From Paludibacterium yongneupense DSM 18731 (lineage in GTDB: Bacteria > Pseudomonadota > Gammaproteobacteria > Burkholderiales > Chromobacteriaceae): a stretch of 64,000 bases of DNA. Positions within the stretch are counted from its first letter, which is position 1; each line of letters begins with the position of its first letter. Location of the stretch: positions 156,867 through 220,866 of the forward strand of contig NZ_AUGZ01000008.1 in the NCBI RefSeq assembly GCF_000422925.1. Reading direction: 5' to 3'. The notes below the pieces were generated by a model. It saw only the letters and a list, made by a program, of their open reading frames with translations. It was not told where the DNA came from and ran no database searches. Positions 54,849 through 63,878 of this stretch are shown one piece after another. The position numbers and the translations under genes were made by a program.

Positions 54849-55856
54849 TTACAGCAGGCCGGCCTGAATCATCAGGTCGACCACTTTCTTGCTGTTGAGG
54901 CGGGCGGCATCGACCCGCGGGGCGTCGAGTTGCGTGAGTGGCGGCAGGGCCGGGTTGGAGGCCGCATTCACGCCGACGGCGTATTCGAAGGCGTTGCCGT
55001 TTTTGAGGATAGCTTGTCCTGCCGGGCCGGTGATCCACTTCAGGAACGCTTGCGCCTGTTCTTTATGCCGGCTGGAGGCCAGAACGCCGCCACCGGAGAT
55101 GCTGACGAAGGCGCCCGGATCCTGATGACGGAAATAGTGCAGGGCGGTGTTCTTGCTGTTTTCGCCGGTTTTGGCCTGATCGACGAAACTGTAATAGTGG
55201 TAGATCACGCCCCCTTCCACCTGGCCTGCGTTGACGGCCTTCAATACGGTGCTGTTGCCTTTGTAGGCGGTGAAATTGGTTTTCATCGCTTTTAGCCATT
55301 GCAAGGTCACGGCCTCGCCCTTGAGTTCGAGCATGGCGCTGACGATAGCCTGGAAATCGGCGCCTGACGGAGAAGCGGCCCAGCGGCCTTTCCACGAGGG
55401 GCGCGCGAGGTCGAGCAAGGAGGCGGGAAGCTCGGCGCGGGGCAGCTTGTTTTTGTTGTACACGAAGACGGTCGCGCGCGCCGCAATGCCTGTCCAGCGG
55501 CCATGGGAGGGGCGCCAGGCCGGCGCGACCTGGGCCAGCGTCGCAGGCGGGAGGGGCGCGAGCAGGCCGGCGTGGTCGACCATCGCCATGGCCGGCGAGT
55601 TTTCGGTCAGAAAGACGTCGGCGGGGGAGGCCGGGCCTTCCTGTACGATCTGATTGCCGAGCTCGCTGTCGTCGCCGTTGCGCACCGTGACCTTGATGCC
55701 GGTGTCGCGGCTGAAGCCATCGACCCAGGCCCGTGTCAGGTTTTCGTGCTGGGCGTTGTAAATGACGATGCCGTCGTCACCGGCGGCCAGGGTGGGGGCG
55801 GCGATGAGCAGGGTTGTAACGAACAGGGTGCTGCGGGCCAGGGCGCGCTTGGGCAT
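54849..55856 (-). CDS. fbpA: Periplasmic iron(III)-binding protein
   Basis: The 335-residue precursor starts at ATG 55856 ([26 protein letters not shown]), giving a clear Sec signal peptide with cleavage after LAA. The mature part begins [14 protein letters not shown] and shows the FbpA pattern [18 protein letters not shown]. The Fe3+-ligand tyrosines are visible in [13 protein letters not shown]. An ATG 29 codons upstream would spoil the signal. A Fur-box candidate lies about 90 bases upstream. Confidence 0.92.
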   Translation of the reverse strand: MPKRALARSTLFVTTLLIAAPTLAAGDDGIVIYNAQHENLTRAWVDGFSRDTGIKVTVRNGDDSELGNQIVQEGPASPADVFLTENSPAMAMVDHAGLLAPLPPATLAQVAPAWRPSHGRWTGIAARATVFVYNKNKLPRAELPASLLDLARPSWKGRWAASPSGADFQAIVSAMLELKGEAVTLQWLKAMKTNFTAYKGNSTVLKAVNAGQVEGGVIYHYYSFVDQAKTGENSKNTALHYFRHQDPGAFVSISGGGVLASSRHKEQAQAFLKWITGPAGQAILKNGNAFEYAVGVNAASNPALPPLTQLDAPRVDAARLNSKKVVDLMIQAGLL

Positions 55857-55944
55857 TTGGGTGCGATTCCTTATCCGGGTTGTGGAAACATCGCCCTGGC
55901 ACCGGTGATCGGGCTCGGGTCGGTACGGAAAGTATACATGCAAA

Positions 55945-55963
55945 TAGTAATGATTTGCATTCG
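55945..55963 (-). promoter_or_regulatory. Fur box candidate upstream of fbpA
   Basis: TAATGATTTGCATTCGC contains AATGAT-N3-CATT, the core of the Fur consensus, inside a wider palindrome ATGCAAAT/ATTTGCAT. It lies about 90 bases before the fbpA ATG and 40 bases from the end of the phosphopantetheinyl transferase gene, so iron repression most likely targets fbpABC. Confidence 0.6.
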
Positions 55964-56001
55964 CAATGTAGCGGTGGCGGATGTCGAGCCTGAAGCGGCG
56001 C

Positions 56002-56661
56002 TCAGCGGCTGGTCCAGGGGGCCGGGGGGACGAGGGGGGAGGTCTTTCCCTGTGGGTCGCTGACGAAGAGGCGGGGGCTCAGCGGGGCAGGACTCCGGAG
56101 CGCGCAGGACAGCGCCAGCTCCCATTCGGGGAGGGTCAGATGCATGGCCTGGATCGCCGCTTCGCTATTGTCGGTTCGGTCGAGTCCGGTCAGGTCCAGC
56201 TGCGAGGTACTGGCATCCCATCCGCTGCGATAGAGTTTGCCGAGGGCTTCTTTCAAGGTCCAGCAGGCGTAGAAGCGCTGTGCGGGATCGTCCCCGAAGC
56301 GGCGCTGCAGCCACTTCTGCTCGCGTTTGCTGGCCAGATAGTCGAGCAAGGTCGAAAACTCCCTGTGTTGACACGTCTCCAGATCGAAACCGGCCGGCCC
56401 GGCCAGACTGACCAGACAGCCGACCCAACAGTCGCTGTGGCTGAGCGAAATCCAGCCGGGCGCAGGCTGGCCGTCTTCTTGCAGCAGTTGAGGAGGGGAG
56501 CCCTGGTCGATACGCCAGCCGGCCGTGGCAGAAGCGTCGAGCAAGGCGCAGGCGGGTGCGATCAACTGCCGCGCGCGCTCTGATTGCAGCGAATGATGCA
56601 GAGCCCGGTTTTCGGGGGTGGCCGGGGCAATTCGCGCGATCAGAATGATGACATTTGGCAT
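56002..56661 (-). CDS. Sfp-type 4'-phosphopantetheinyl transferase
   Basis: The 219-residue protein has the Sfp/AcpT signature GFDLETCQHRE (metal-binding Asp-x-Glu) and FYACWTLKEALGKLYRSG (W-x-x-KEA), so it should load phosphopantetheine onto carrier proteins. Its gene diverges from the aryl-polyene-like cluster, which contains an ACP with a serine acceptor, so that ACP is the obvious client. The start at 56661 (MPNVIILIARIAP) is chosen over a 69-residue longer frame lying in the divergent promoter region. Confidence 0.88.
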   Translation of the reverse strand: MPNVIILIARIAPATPENRALHHSLQSERARQLIAPACALLDASATAGWRIDQGSPPQLLQEDGQPAPGWISLSHSDCWVGCLVSLAGPAGFDLETCQHREFSTLLDYLASKREQKWLQRRFGDDPAQRFYACWTLKEALGKLYRSGWDASTSQLDLTGLDRTDNSEAAIQAMHLTLPEWELALSCALRSPAPLSPRLFVSDPQGKTSPLVPPAPWTSR

Positions 56662-56830
56662 GTATAGGCTTGCTTGTGGCGTTGGGGAGCTTCCTCTAAA
56701 ATAGCCGAATTTTGTGAGCGAGGCCGGTTTTGAACGGGCTGACGCCCAAAATAACGGTCGCGCGGCGGCAATGGGGGGCGGCAGGGCGTCCGTTCCCGTT
56801 TCGGACGAGCGCTTGGGGCGGGTGGACGCA

Positions 56831-57637
56831 ATGGGTGCAAGATGGAGGGGGCTGGCGGCGCGAATCAACTATCTGTGGCGATTGTTGATGACAGCGTGGT
56901 CGTTTTCGGTTTTCGGACTCGGCGGGCTCGCTTTGTCTGCGGCGGTGTTTCCCCTGTTGCTGCTGTTGCCGGCGCGCTACGACCTCAGGCGGCGCGTAGT
57001 GCGCGGCCTGGTGCAGCAATCGTTCGCCTTGTTCGTGAAAATGATGTGCGTGGTCGGCATCATGTCGCTCGACGTCAACGGAGGCGAGCGGCTGCGGCGG
57101 GCGCGAGGCTGCCTGATCCTTGCCAATCACCCCACGTTGATCGATGTTGTGGTCATGATTTCCCTGCTGCCTAGCGCCAATTGCGTAGTCAAAAGCGCGT
57201 TGTGGGACAGCGTGTTCCTGGGCGGAGTCGTACGCGCCGCGCGCTATATCCGCAACGATGATTCGACGAACCTGATCGCCGACTGCGCGGCATCGCTGCG
57301 CAGCGGCGAGAACCTGGTGATTTTTCCGGAAGGAACGCGCAGCCTGCCCGGTCGTCCCTATGCCTTCTTGCGAGGCGCCGCGCATATCGCACTGGCCGGC
57401 GAGTGCGCGATACTGCCGGTACTGCTATGCTGCACGCCGTCCACCCTATCCAAGGGCGTGCCCTGGTACCGGATTCCTTCGCGCCGTTTCCACTTTTCGC
57501 TCGAGGTGCTTGAGTCGATCAGCGTGGACGAGCTGCTGGGCGGAGCCGTGCAGCCCAGCATGGCATCGCGGCACCTGACCAAAGCTTTGCAGCGCTATTT
57601 TAGCGAGCGCCTGCCGCCGCAAGTCACTACGGAATAG
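56831..57637 (+). CDS. Lysophospholipid-type acyltransferase of the polyene cluster
   Basis: The 268-residue PlsC-family protein has NHPTLIDVVV (the HX4D catalytic pair), FPEGTRSLPG and one or two N-terminal membrane helices (LWRLLMTAWSFSVFGLGGLALSAAVFPLLLLLPA). In aryl-polyene clusters such an acyltransferase helps attach the polyene to a lipid in the inner membrane. ATG 56831 follows GGTGG; GTG 56714 would add 39 Arg/Gly-rich residues. It is the first gene of the rightward cluster. Confidence 0.83.
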   Translation: MGARWRGLAARINYLWRLLMTAWSFSVFGLGGLALSAAVFPLLLLLPARYDLRRRVVRGLVQQSFALFVKMMCVVGIMSLDVNGGERLRRARGCLILANHPTLIDVVVMISLLPSANCVVKSALWDSVFLGGVVRAARYIRNDDSTNLIADCAASLRSGENLVIFPEGTRSLPGRPYAFLRGAAHIALAGECAILPVLLCCTPSTLSKGVPWYRIPSRRFHFSLEVLESISVDELLGGAVQPSMASRHLTKALQRYFSERLPPQVTTE

Positions 57638-57765
57638 GCATTAATTACTGTACTGTAGTATTTTGACTCGCTGGGCGAGGAATAGTTTCGCGTCGGCTGA
57701 CGTTGCGCAAGGAGACAAGGTGCGGTGTCATGCTTCAATAAAACGTTATTAAAGATCCAAAGCTT

Positions 57766-58011
57766 ATGAACCGAGACAGAATTCTAGAAGAGTTGCGGAC
57801 CATCCTGCACGACACGTTCGAGATCGATCCGGCCGAGGTGACTCCGGAGGCGAATCTGTTCACCGACCTGGAGCTCGATAGCATCGATGCCGTCGATCTG
57901 GCGATCCGCCTGCAGAAGCTGACCGGCAAGCGCATCAAGCCCGACGAGTTCAAGACCGTGCGTACGGTCGGGGATGTGATCAAGTCGGTGCAGACCCTGC
58001 TGGCCGAGTAA
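57766..58011 (+). CDS. Acyl carrier protein
   Basis: The 81-residue ACP has the phosphopantetheine site LELDSIDAVDLAIRLQKLTG with Ser39 in DSID, the typical motif of aryl-polyene and fatty-acid ACPs, and the helix HDTFEIDPAEVTPEANLFTDL before it. It is likely the chain carrier on which the polyene is built. 128 bases separate it from the acyltransferase, with an AT-rich patch that may hold a promoter. Confidence 0.9.
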   Translation: MNRDRILEELRTILHDTFEIDPAEVTPEANLFTDLELDSIDAVDLAIRLQKLTGKRIKPDEFKTVRTVGDVIKSVQTLLAE

Positions 58012-58086
58012 GCGCTTGTCGACGCACAAGGGCGGGGGTGTGTGCGTCCTTGGCGTCGTGCATCCGGCGCCAAGGAGTCCCTGACC

Positions 58087-58434
58087 ATGCCACAACACGT
58101 CCTTCCACAGGTACTGACCGAACGGTGCACCGACGACGCCGTGCTCCTGAGCCTGCTGTTGCCCGCTGCCGCGCCTTGTTTCGACGGTCATTTTCCGGGT
58201 TTTCCCGTATTGCCGGGCGTCGTTCAGATTCATTGGGCGATGTTGTTTGCGCAGGCCAAGCTGGGAGTCGCCGGAACGTTTCAGAGCCTGGAACAGATCA
58301 AATTTACCGACATCGTGGAGCCTGGCGCCGGGCTGACTCTGCATCTGATGTGGGACGCGGATCGCCGCCGCCTGAGCTTCGACTATCGCGCCGACGGGCG
58401 CAAGGCCTCTTCGGGCCGAATCCAGTTGGGATGA
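58087..58434 (+). CDS. Hot-dog-fold 3-hydroxyacyl-ACP dehydratase (ApeI-like)
   Basis: The 115-residue protein has FDGHFPGFPVLPGVVQIHWAMLFAQ, the dehydratase active-site motif (catalytic His in GHFPGFPVLPG) of FabZ/ApeI-type enzymes, followed by KFTDIVEPGAGLTL. It should dehydrate 3-hydroxyacyl-ACP during polyene growth. ATG 58087 has AAGGAG eight bases upstream; upstream codons give an unrelated Arg-rich lead. Its stop is one base before the next start. Confidence 0.82.
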   Translation: MPQHVLPQVLTERCTDDAVLLSLLLPAAAPCFDGHFPGFPVLPGVVQIHWAMLFAQAKLGVAGTFQSLEQIKFTDIVEPGAGLTLHLMWDADRRRLSFDYRADGRKASSGRIQLG

Positions 58435-58435
58435 A

Positions 58436-59185
58436 ATGCGCTTCCTGCCCTGTTTGCTGATTCCCTGCTACAACCATGGATCGACTATCGCAGCGACAAT
58501 CGAACGGCTGCGCGAGTACGGTTACCCTATCTTCTTGGTCGATGACGGCAGCGATGAGGTGAGCCGTCTCGAGCTCGAAAGGGTTGCCGCACGCGAACCG
58601 CTGCTGCGGCTGATCCGGCATCCGCGAAATCTCGGCAAGGGGGCGGCCGTCATGCGCGCCATGCGCGAGGCGCATGCGGCCGGGCATAGCCACGGCCTGC
58701 AAGTCGATGCAGACGGGCAGCATGCCCTGCAAGATGTCCCGCGATTTTTCGAACTCGCCCGCCGCCACCCCGATACCGTGGTCTGCGGACGTCCCGTCTA
58801 CGACGACTCGGTTCCGCGCGCCCGGCTGTACGGCCGTTACCTGACTCACTTCTGGGTGTGGGTGGAGACCTTGTCCTTTGCCATCGGCGACTCCATGTGT
58901 GGCTACCGCTGCTACCCGCTCGCGCCGGCCGTCGCGCTGATCGCACGCGGCCGGATCCCGCTGCGCATGGATTTTGACAGTGCCATGATCGTGAGGCTGT
59001 ACTGGATGGGGCTGCCCGTTCGCAATCTGGCCACGCGGGTGATCTATCCGGCGGGGGGGCTCTCGCATTTCGATGCGCTGCGCGACAATCTCCGCATCAG
59101 CAAAATGCACGCCCTGCTGTTCTGCGGCATGCTGCCCCGCATTCCCATGCTGCTGTGGCGCAGGCTGCGCCGCAGCGCTTCTTGA
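58436..59185 (+). CDS. GT2-family glycosyltransferase (DPM1-like)
   Basis: The 249-residue GT-A protein has LIPCYNHGSTIAATIERLREYGYPIFLVDDGSDE, QVDADGQHALQD (DXD-like metal site) and a C-terminal MDFDSAMIVRLYWMGLPVRNL. It is similar to polyprenol-phosphate or APE-cluster GT2 enzymes. In APE pathways it could add a sugar during attachment of the polyene to a lipid. No membrane-anchoring tail is evident. Confidence 0.85.
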   Translation: MRFLPCLLIPCYNHGSTIAATIERLREYGYPIFLVDDGSDEVSRLELERVAAREPLLRLIRHPRNLGKGAAVMRAMREAHAAGHSHGLQVDADGQHALQDVPRFFELARRHPDTVVCGRPVYDDSVPRARLYGRYLTHFWVWVETLSFAIGDSMCGYRCYPLAPAVALIARGRIPLRMDFDSAMIVRLYWMGLPVRNLATRVIYPAGGLSHFDALRDNLRISKMHALLFCGMLPRIPMLLWRRLRRSAS

Positions 59186-59228
59186 GCGCAGGCCGGCGTC
59201 GCTTGTTCAAAAATTCCAGGAAAATGCC

Positions 59229-59654
59229 ATGAACGATTGCCCCTGCCTGCCCGCCGCCAGCGTCGATATCGAAATTCCGTTTCACGACGTGGATCTGCTC
59301 GAAGTGGCATGGCACGGCCATTATCTGAAGTACTTCGAAATCGCTCGCGGTCGCCTGTTGCGGCAGATCGGCTATGACTATCCTGCGATGCGAGATTCAG
59401 GATATGCATGGCCGGTTACCGAATGCTATCTAAAGTATGTGCGTCCTGCGCGCTACGGGCAGACGGTGCGGGTCGAGGCGCGTATCGTCGAATTCGAAAA
59501 CCGCCTGAAAATGGAATACCGGATCTGCGATGCCGCCACCGGAGAAAAGCTGACTCGCGGCTGGACCATTCAACTGGCGCTGGAGATCGCCAGCATGGAG
59601 CTCCAGTTTGTCACGCCACCGGTCCTGTGGGAAAAACTGGGGCGGCGACCGTGA
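59229..59654 (+). CDS. 4-hydroxybenzoyl-CoA-type thioesterase (ApeK-like)
   Basis: The 141-residue hot-dog thioesterase has IEIPFHDVDLLEVAWHGHYLKYFEIARGRLL, whose Asp (FHDVD) and H-x-YLKYFE layout match the 4-hydroxybenzoyl-CoA/YbgC family. AGGA lies eight bases before ATG 59229. In aryl-polyene clusters this enzyme is thought to release or edit thioesters. It is in line with the neighbouring biosynthetic genes. Confidence 0.85.
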   Translation: MNDCPCLPAASVDIEIPFHDVDLLEVAWHGHYLKYFEIARGRLLRQIGYDYPAMRDSGYAWPVTECYLKYVRPARYGQTVRVEARIVEFENRLKMEYRICDAATGEKLTRGWTIQLALEIASMELQFVTPPVLWEKLGRRP

Positions 59655-59778
59655 GTCGAACCGCCCGGTACGATAAGCGGCATTCGCAGTTATTCATGGC
59701 GAATATCGGTGAATTGAGCGATACTGCACGCCAATTTTCCCCTCTGCAGCGGTGGCGGATGAAGAACGGTACGCGTTT

Positions 59779-60246
59779 ATGAGTGATATTCCTTATTCGA
59801 TGGCGGAGTTGCTGCCGCATCGCGCCGGAATGCTGCTGCTCAATGGGGTCAGCCGCTTCGACAGCAACGAAATTGTCGTAAGGGCTACCAGCTCGGCACA
59901 GGCTTGGTATGCTGATAGCGATGGTGGCATGCCGGCCTGGATAGGAATAGAACTGATGGCGCAGGCGGTGGCGGCCTGGGTTGGCTTGCGGGCGCGCTCG
60001 GCCGGCGTCCCGGTGAAGCCCGGGGTGTTGCTGGGGTGTCGGCGTTATCTGAGCGAACATGCCGCGTTTGCCGCCGACTGCGACCTGAGCATCGTGGCCC
60101 GCCCGGTCTATCGCGACGAGAGCGGCATGGGATCGTTCGAGTGCGAGATCTGGACGGATGAGCGCAAAGTGGTCAGTGCAACGATCAATGTATTTGAACC
60201 GGAAGACTTTGCCGTCTTCCTCGAGCAGCGGAGAGCCGTGCAGTGA
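59779..60246 (+). CDS. ApeP-like 3-hydroxyacyl-ACP dehydratase
   Basis: The 155-residue protein begins MSDIPYSMAELLPHRAGMLLLNGVSRFD, the LLPHRxPMLLLD start of FabA/ApeP-type dehydratases, with WIGIELMAQAVAAWVGLRARSAG (the helix carrying the second active-site region). ATG 59779 is used; GTG 59752 gives an extra nine residues. Its stop overlaps the reductase start in GTGA. A second dehydratase in one cluster is typical of APE loci. Confidence 0.82.
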   Translation: MSDIPYSMAELLPHRAGMLLLNGVSRFDSNEIVVRATSSAQAWYADSDGGMPAWIGIELMAQAVAAWVGLRARSAGVPVKPGVLLGCRRYLSEHAAFAADCDLSIVARPVYRDESGMGSFECEIWTDERKVVSATINVFEPEDFAVFLEQRRAVQ

Positions 60247-60974
60247 GCAGTCATCGCAGGATATTGGTTACCGGCTCCAGCCGGGGCATTGGCAAAGCGA
60301 TTGCGCTGCGCTTGGCAGCGGATGGTTTCGATGTGGCCGTGCATTGCCGCAGTCAGCTGCAGCAGGTCGAAGAGACCGCCTCTTCCATCCGCGGGATGGG
60401 GGTCGATGCCAGCGTGTTGCAGTTCGACGTCAACGACCGCGATGAGGCGCGGCGCCGGATCGAGGCCGATATCGAGGCCAGGGGCGCCTACTGGGGTGTG
60501 GTGTGCAATGCCGGCGTGACCCGGGACAATGCTTTCCCCGCATTGAACGGTGAAGACTGGGATGTGGTGATCAATACCGCCCTTGGCGGTTTCTACAATA
60601 TTGTCCATCCGCTGGTGATGCCCATGGTGCAAGCGCGGCAGGGAGGGCGGGTCGTGGTGCTGTCCTCCGTTTCCGGCGTGATCGGCAATCGCGGGCAGGT
60701 CAACTATAGCGCAGCCAAGGCCGGGCTGATCGGCGCTGCCAAGGCGCTGGCGGTGGAACTCGCGCGCCGCCGGATCACCGTCAATTGCGTGGCGCCAGGC
60801 CTGATCGAGACCGATATGACAGATGGGCTGCCGTTGGACGATATCCTGAAGACGATTCCGATGAACCGGGTCGGACAGCCGGCCGAAGTCGCCGCACTGG
60901 TCTCCTTCCTGATGTCGGAGGGCGCCGCCTACATTACTCGCCAGGTGATCGGCGTTAACGGCGGGATCGTCTGA
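60243..60974 (+). CDS. 3-oxoacyl-ACP reductase (FabG/ApeQ-like)
   Basis: The 243-residue short-chain dehydrogenase has GSSRGIG (residues 11-17) for NADPH, VVCNAGVTRD, and the catalytic Ser142-region, Tyr155 and Lys159 in NYSAAKAG. It reduces the 3-keto group between condensation and dehydration. The GTG start at 60243 overlaps the previous stop and the end overlaps the next gene (TGATG), so expression is tightly coupled. Confidence 0.93.
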   Translation: MSSHRRILVTGSSRGIGKAIALRLAADGFDVAVHCRSQLQQVEETASSIRGMGVDASVLQFDVNDRDEARRRIEADIEARGAYWGVVCNAGVTRDNAFPALNGEDWDVVINTALGGFYNIVHPLVMPMVQARQGGRVVVLSSVSGVIGNRGQVNYSAAKAGLIGAAKALAVELARRRITVNCVAPGLIETDMTDGLPLDDILKTIPMNRVGQPAEVAALVSFLMSEGAAYITRQVIGVNGGIV

Positions 60975-62194
60975 TGCGGCGTGTGGTCATAACTGGAATG
61001 GCTGGCATCACCAGCCTCGGGCAAGACTGGGCCGCGATTGCCGCCAATATCAGGGCCGGCCGCAATGGCGTGCGTGTGATGCCGGAGTGGGATGGTTTTC
61101 CTGATCTGAATACCCGTTTGGCTGCGCCGGTTGCCGATTTTGCGCTGCCCGGACATTATCCGCGCCGGGTCACGCGTGCGATGGGGCGGGTGGCGCAGAT
61201 GGCCGTCTGTTCGACCGAGCGGGCTCTGCTCGATGCCGGATTGCTCGATGACCCCTCTATCCGGGAGGGACGGATGGGGGTGGCCTATGGCTCGTCTTCC
61301 GGCAGCATCGAGCCCATTCGCGCCTTTGGCCACATGATTGCCACCGGTTCGATGGAAGGCGTGACGTCCACCTCCTATATCCAGATGATGAGCCATACCG
61401 CCGCCGTCAATATCGGCTTGTTTTTCGGCCTTACCGGCAGGGTGATACCGACCTCGAGCGCCTGTACGTCGGGCAGCCAGGCCATCGGCTACGCCGCCGA
61501 GGCCATTCGCTGGGGGCGTGCCGATATGATGATCGCCGGGGGGGCCGAAGAGTTGTCCGCCGGTGGCGCTGCGGTCTTCGACGCGCTGTATGCGACCAGC
61601 CAGATGAACGACGCGCCCGCTCTCTCGCCGCGCCCCTTCGATGCCGCGCGCGATGGACTGGTGGTCGGCGAAGGAGCGGGCACGCTGATTCTGGAAGAGC
61701 GCGAGCATGCGCTTGCGCGCGGAGCGACTCTCTATGCCGAGGTCGCCGGTTTCGGTACCAATTCGGACGGTGTGCATATCACCCAGCCGGAAGCGCCGAC
61801 CATGGCGCAATGCATCCGGCTTGCCCTGGAGGACGCCGCGCTGCCGCCCTCCGCCATCGCCTATGTCAATGCCCATGGCACGGCGACCGAGCGCGGCGAT
61901 ATTGCCGAGAGTCAGGCGACTGCCGAGGTGTTCGGGGCGGTTGCCATCAGTTCGCTTAAAAGTTATTTCGGGCACACGCTCGGCGCTTGCGGCGCGCTGG
62001 AAGCGTGGTTGACGGTGCAGATGATGCGCGAGGGCTGGTTTGCCCCCACCTTGAATCTGGAACAGGTCGATCCGGCCTGCGCCGATCTGGATTATCTGAC
62101 CGGCGCTGTTCGCGCCATGCCGGCAGAGTACGCGATGAGCAATAACTTTGCTTTCGGCGGCATCAACACTTCCTTGATCCTTCGGCGCGTCTGA
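60974..62194 (+). CDS. Beta-ketoacyl-ACP synthase (ApeR-like)
   Basis: The 406-residue KAS II-type enzyme keeps the Cys-His-His triad: Cys164 in TSSACTSGSQAIG, His301 in VNAHGTATERGD and His334 in SYFGHTLGACGALE. GINTSLILRRV closes the protein. It should condense malonyl-ACP with the growing acyl-ACP. Similarity in style to the KS at the end of APE clusters (ApeR) is an inference. Its start overlaps the reductase stop. Confidence 0.87.
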   Translation: MRRVVITGMAGITSLGQDWAAIAANIRAGRNGVRVMPEWDGFPDLNTRLAAPVADFALPGHYPRRVTRAMGRVAQMAVCSTERALLDAGLLDDPSIREGRMGVAYGSSSGSIEPIRAFGHMIATGSMEGVTSTSYIQMMSHTAAVNIGLFFGLTGRVIPTSSACTSGSQAIGYAAEAIRWGRADMMIAGGAEELSAGGAAVFDALYATSQMNDAPALSPRPFDAARDGLVVGEGAGTLILEEREHALARGATLYAEVAGFGTNSDGVHITQPEAPTMAQCIRLALEDAALPPSAIAYVNAHGTATERGDIAESQATAEVFGAVAISSLKSYFGHTLGACGALEAWLTVQMMREGWFAPTLNLEQVDPACADLDYLTGAVRAMPAEYAMSNNFAFGGINTSLILRRV

Positions 62195-62196
62195 GC

Positions 62197-63411
62197 ATGC
62201 CGCGCGTCGTCGTTACCGGCATCGGCATGGTCAGCAGCATCGGGCACGAGCGTGAGGCGGTCGTCCGTTCGCTGCTGGACAGCCGGTCGGGCGTCTCCTA
62301 CCAGGCCGCGTTCGCGGAGGCGGGAATGGCCAGCCAGGTCGCCGGCGTGCCCGATGTGTCCGGCTTGCCGCAACCGCCGCGCAGGCTGCGCCGCTTCATG
62401 GGCGATGCCGCATTGTATGGCTGGCTGGCGGCCAGCCGGGCGATTGCCGACGCGGGCCTGACATCGGTCATGCTGCAACACCCGCGCACCGGCCTGATCA
62501 TAGGCTCGGGTGTCGGCGGCGCCCGCCCGCTGGTCGAGATGCACGACGTCCAGCGCGAGCGTGGCGTGGACAAGGTGTTGCCGTATGCGGTTCCCCAGAT
62601 CATGGGGAGCACGGTGTCCGCCAATCTGGCCTCGGCTTTCGGCATTCTCGGCGTGAGTTATGGTTTGACATCGGCCTGCGCCACCTCGGCACACTGCATC
62701 GGGCATGCGGCCGAGCAGATACAGCTCGGCAAGCAGGACATCATGCTCTGTGGAGGCTCCGAGGAAGTCGGCTGGCATTCCGCCATGTTGTTCGATGCGA
62801 TGGGCGTGCTGTCCCGTTCGCATAAGAAGAGCCCGCAGCATGCATCCCGTCCCTATGACAGCGGGCGCGATGGTTTCGTGATCGCGGGGGGGGCGGCAGT
62901 GCTGGTCCTGGAGTCGCTTGAGCATGCGCGCGCGCGTCATGCTCCTATTCTGGCCGAAGTCGCCGGCTATGGCGCCACCAGCGATGGCGCCGGTATGGTC
63001 AATCCAACCGGCGATGGCGCCTTGCGGGCAATGCGCTTGGCAGTGCAGGACTTTGCCGGATCGGTCGACTACATCAACACCCATGCTACCGGGACCGAGC
63101 AAGGCGATATGGTCGAAGTGGCTGCTTTGCGCGAACTGTTCGGCGAGGGGCTGCCGCCGTTCTCGTCGACCAAGGGGTTGACCGGCCATGCGATTGCCGC
63201 TTCCGGGGCGCTGGAAGCCTGCTTCAGCCTGCTGATGATGGAGCATGGTTTCATGGCGGCATCGGCGAATATCGACCTGCCGGATCCCGCCCTTTCCGGC
63301 TTGCCCATTCTGCTGGCCACCCGGCATCAAGCCGTCGACAGCGTGCTGTGCAACAGCTTCGGTTTCGGCGGCACCAATGCATCCTTGTTGTTCAGCCGCG
63401 CCTATCTCTGA
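62197..63411 (+). CDS. Beta-ketoacyl-ACP synthase (ApeO/FabB-like)
   Basis: The 404-residue KS has Cys161 in GLTSACATSAHCIGHA, His296 in NTHATGTEQGD and His331 in TGHAIAASGALEACF, so it also looks catalytically complete. It resembles the FabB-like elongating KS of aryl-polyene systems. Both KSs of the cluster keep the active-site Cys, so neither is a chain-length factor. Two bases separate it from the previous gene; it ends the cluster. Confidence 0.87.
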   Translation: MPRVVVTGIGMVSSIGHEREAVVRSLLDSRSGVSYQAAFAEAGMASQVAGVPDVSGLPQPPRRLRRFMGDAALYGWLAASRAIADAGLTSVMLQHPRTGLIIGSGVGGARPLVEMHDVQRERGVDKVLPYAVPQIMGSTVSANLASAFGILGVSYGLTSACATSAHCIGHAAEQIQLGKQDIMLCGGSEEVGWHSAMLFDAMGVLSRSHKKSPQHASRPYDSGRDGFVIAGGAAVLVLESLEHARARHAPILAEVAGYGATSDGAGMVNPTGDGALRAMRLAVQDFAGSVDYINTHATGTEQGDMVEVAALRELFGEGLPPFSSTKGLTGHAIAASGALEACFSLLMMEHGFMAASANIDLPDPALSGLPILLATRHQAVDSVLCNSFGFGGTNASLLFSRAYL

Positions 63412-63555
63412 GCGCCCGGATTTTCCCTGCTTTGTCTCCCTTTCGTCCCCGCGTGCACGGCGGCCGTTGTTTTCATTCCTTTTTAGAATGAAGCCCATGC
63501 TTTGCAAGAATGACACAGTGCGACGAAGTCGTGCGTCCCACAGCGGCACTTTGCA

Positions 63556-63584
63556 TTGACAAAGACCGCCGTCATCCATAGCCT
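63556..63584 (+). promoter_or_regulatory. Candidate promoter before operator 1
   Basis: A perfect -35 box TTGACA (63556-63561) is followed after 17 bases by TAGCCT, a weak -10. The first operator palindrome starts six bases further, at the expected +1 region, which suits repression. If used for the PTS gene it would leave a leader of about 310 bases. Confidence 0.45.
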
Positions 63585-63590
63585 ATGGTT

Positions 63591-63606
63591 ATGGTAACGA
63601 TGCCAT
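63591..63606 (+). promoter_or_regulatory. LacI-family operator, copy 1
   Basis: ATGGTAACGATGCCAT is an imperfect palindrome sharing the half-site TGGTAACG with copies 2 and 3. It lies just after a TTGACA promoter candidate. Confidence 0.65.
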
Positions 63607-63726
63607 GTTGAGCGGGTAGCGGGTCGGATTTCGGCCGGCAGTTCCGGCAAGGCAAGCGAGTGGCTTCCGCACGGTTCAAGACGTTCGGGGTGCCGGCTTG
63701 TCAGGCAAATGGATTGCGTTCAAATG

Positions 63727-63740
63727 TGGTAACGGTACCA
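63727..63740 (+). promoter_or_regulatory. LacI-family operator, copy 2
   Basis: TGGTAACGGTACCA is a near-perfect palindrome of the LacI/GalR class (central CG, flanking TGGTAA/TTACCA type arms). It lies 167 bases before the PTS gene start. Confidence 0.72.
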
Positions 63741-63878
63741 TATGGCGTGCGCCGACGTGACCCGTGTCACGCCCGGTAGCGCCGGGGGTCGGCAGATGTC
63801 GGGTGGTAGCGGTGTTCTAGGCGCTGCCTGCGCACAGATCGCCAGTCTTGGTAACGGGGAATATTTTTACGAACAGAT

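Noticed and set aside
62092..63579. 495-codon open frame on the minus strand across the second KS
   Set aside because: It opposes a clear KS gene with a full active site and has shadow-type composition.
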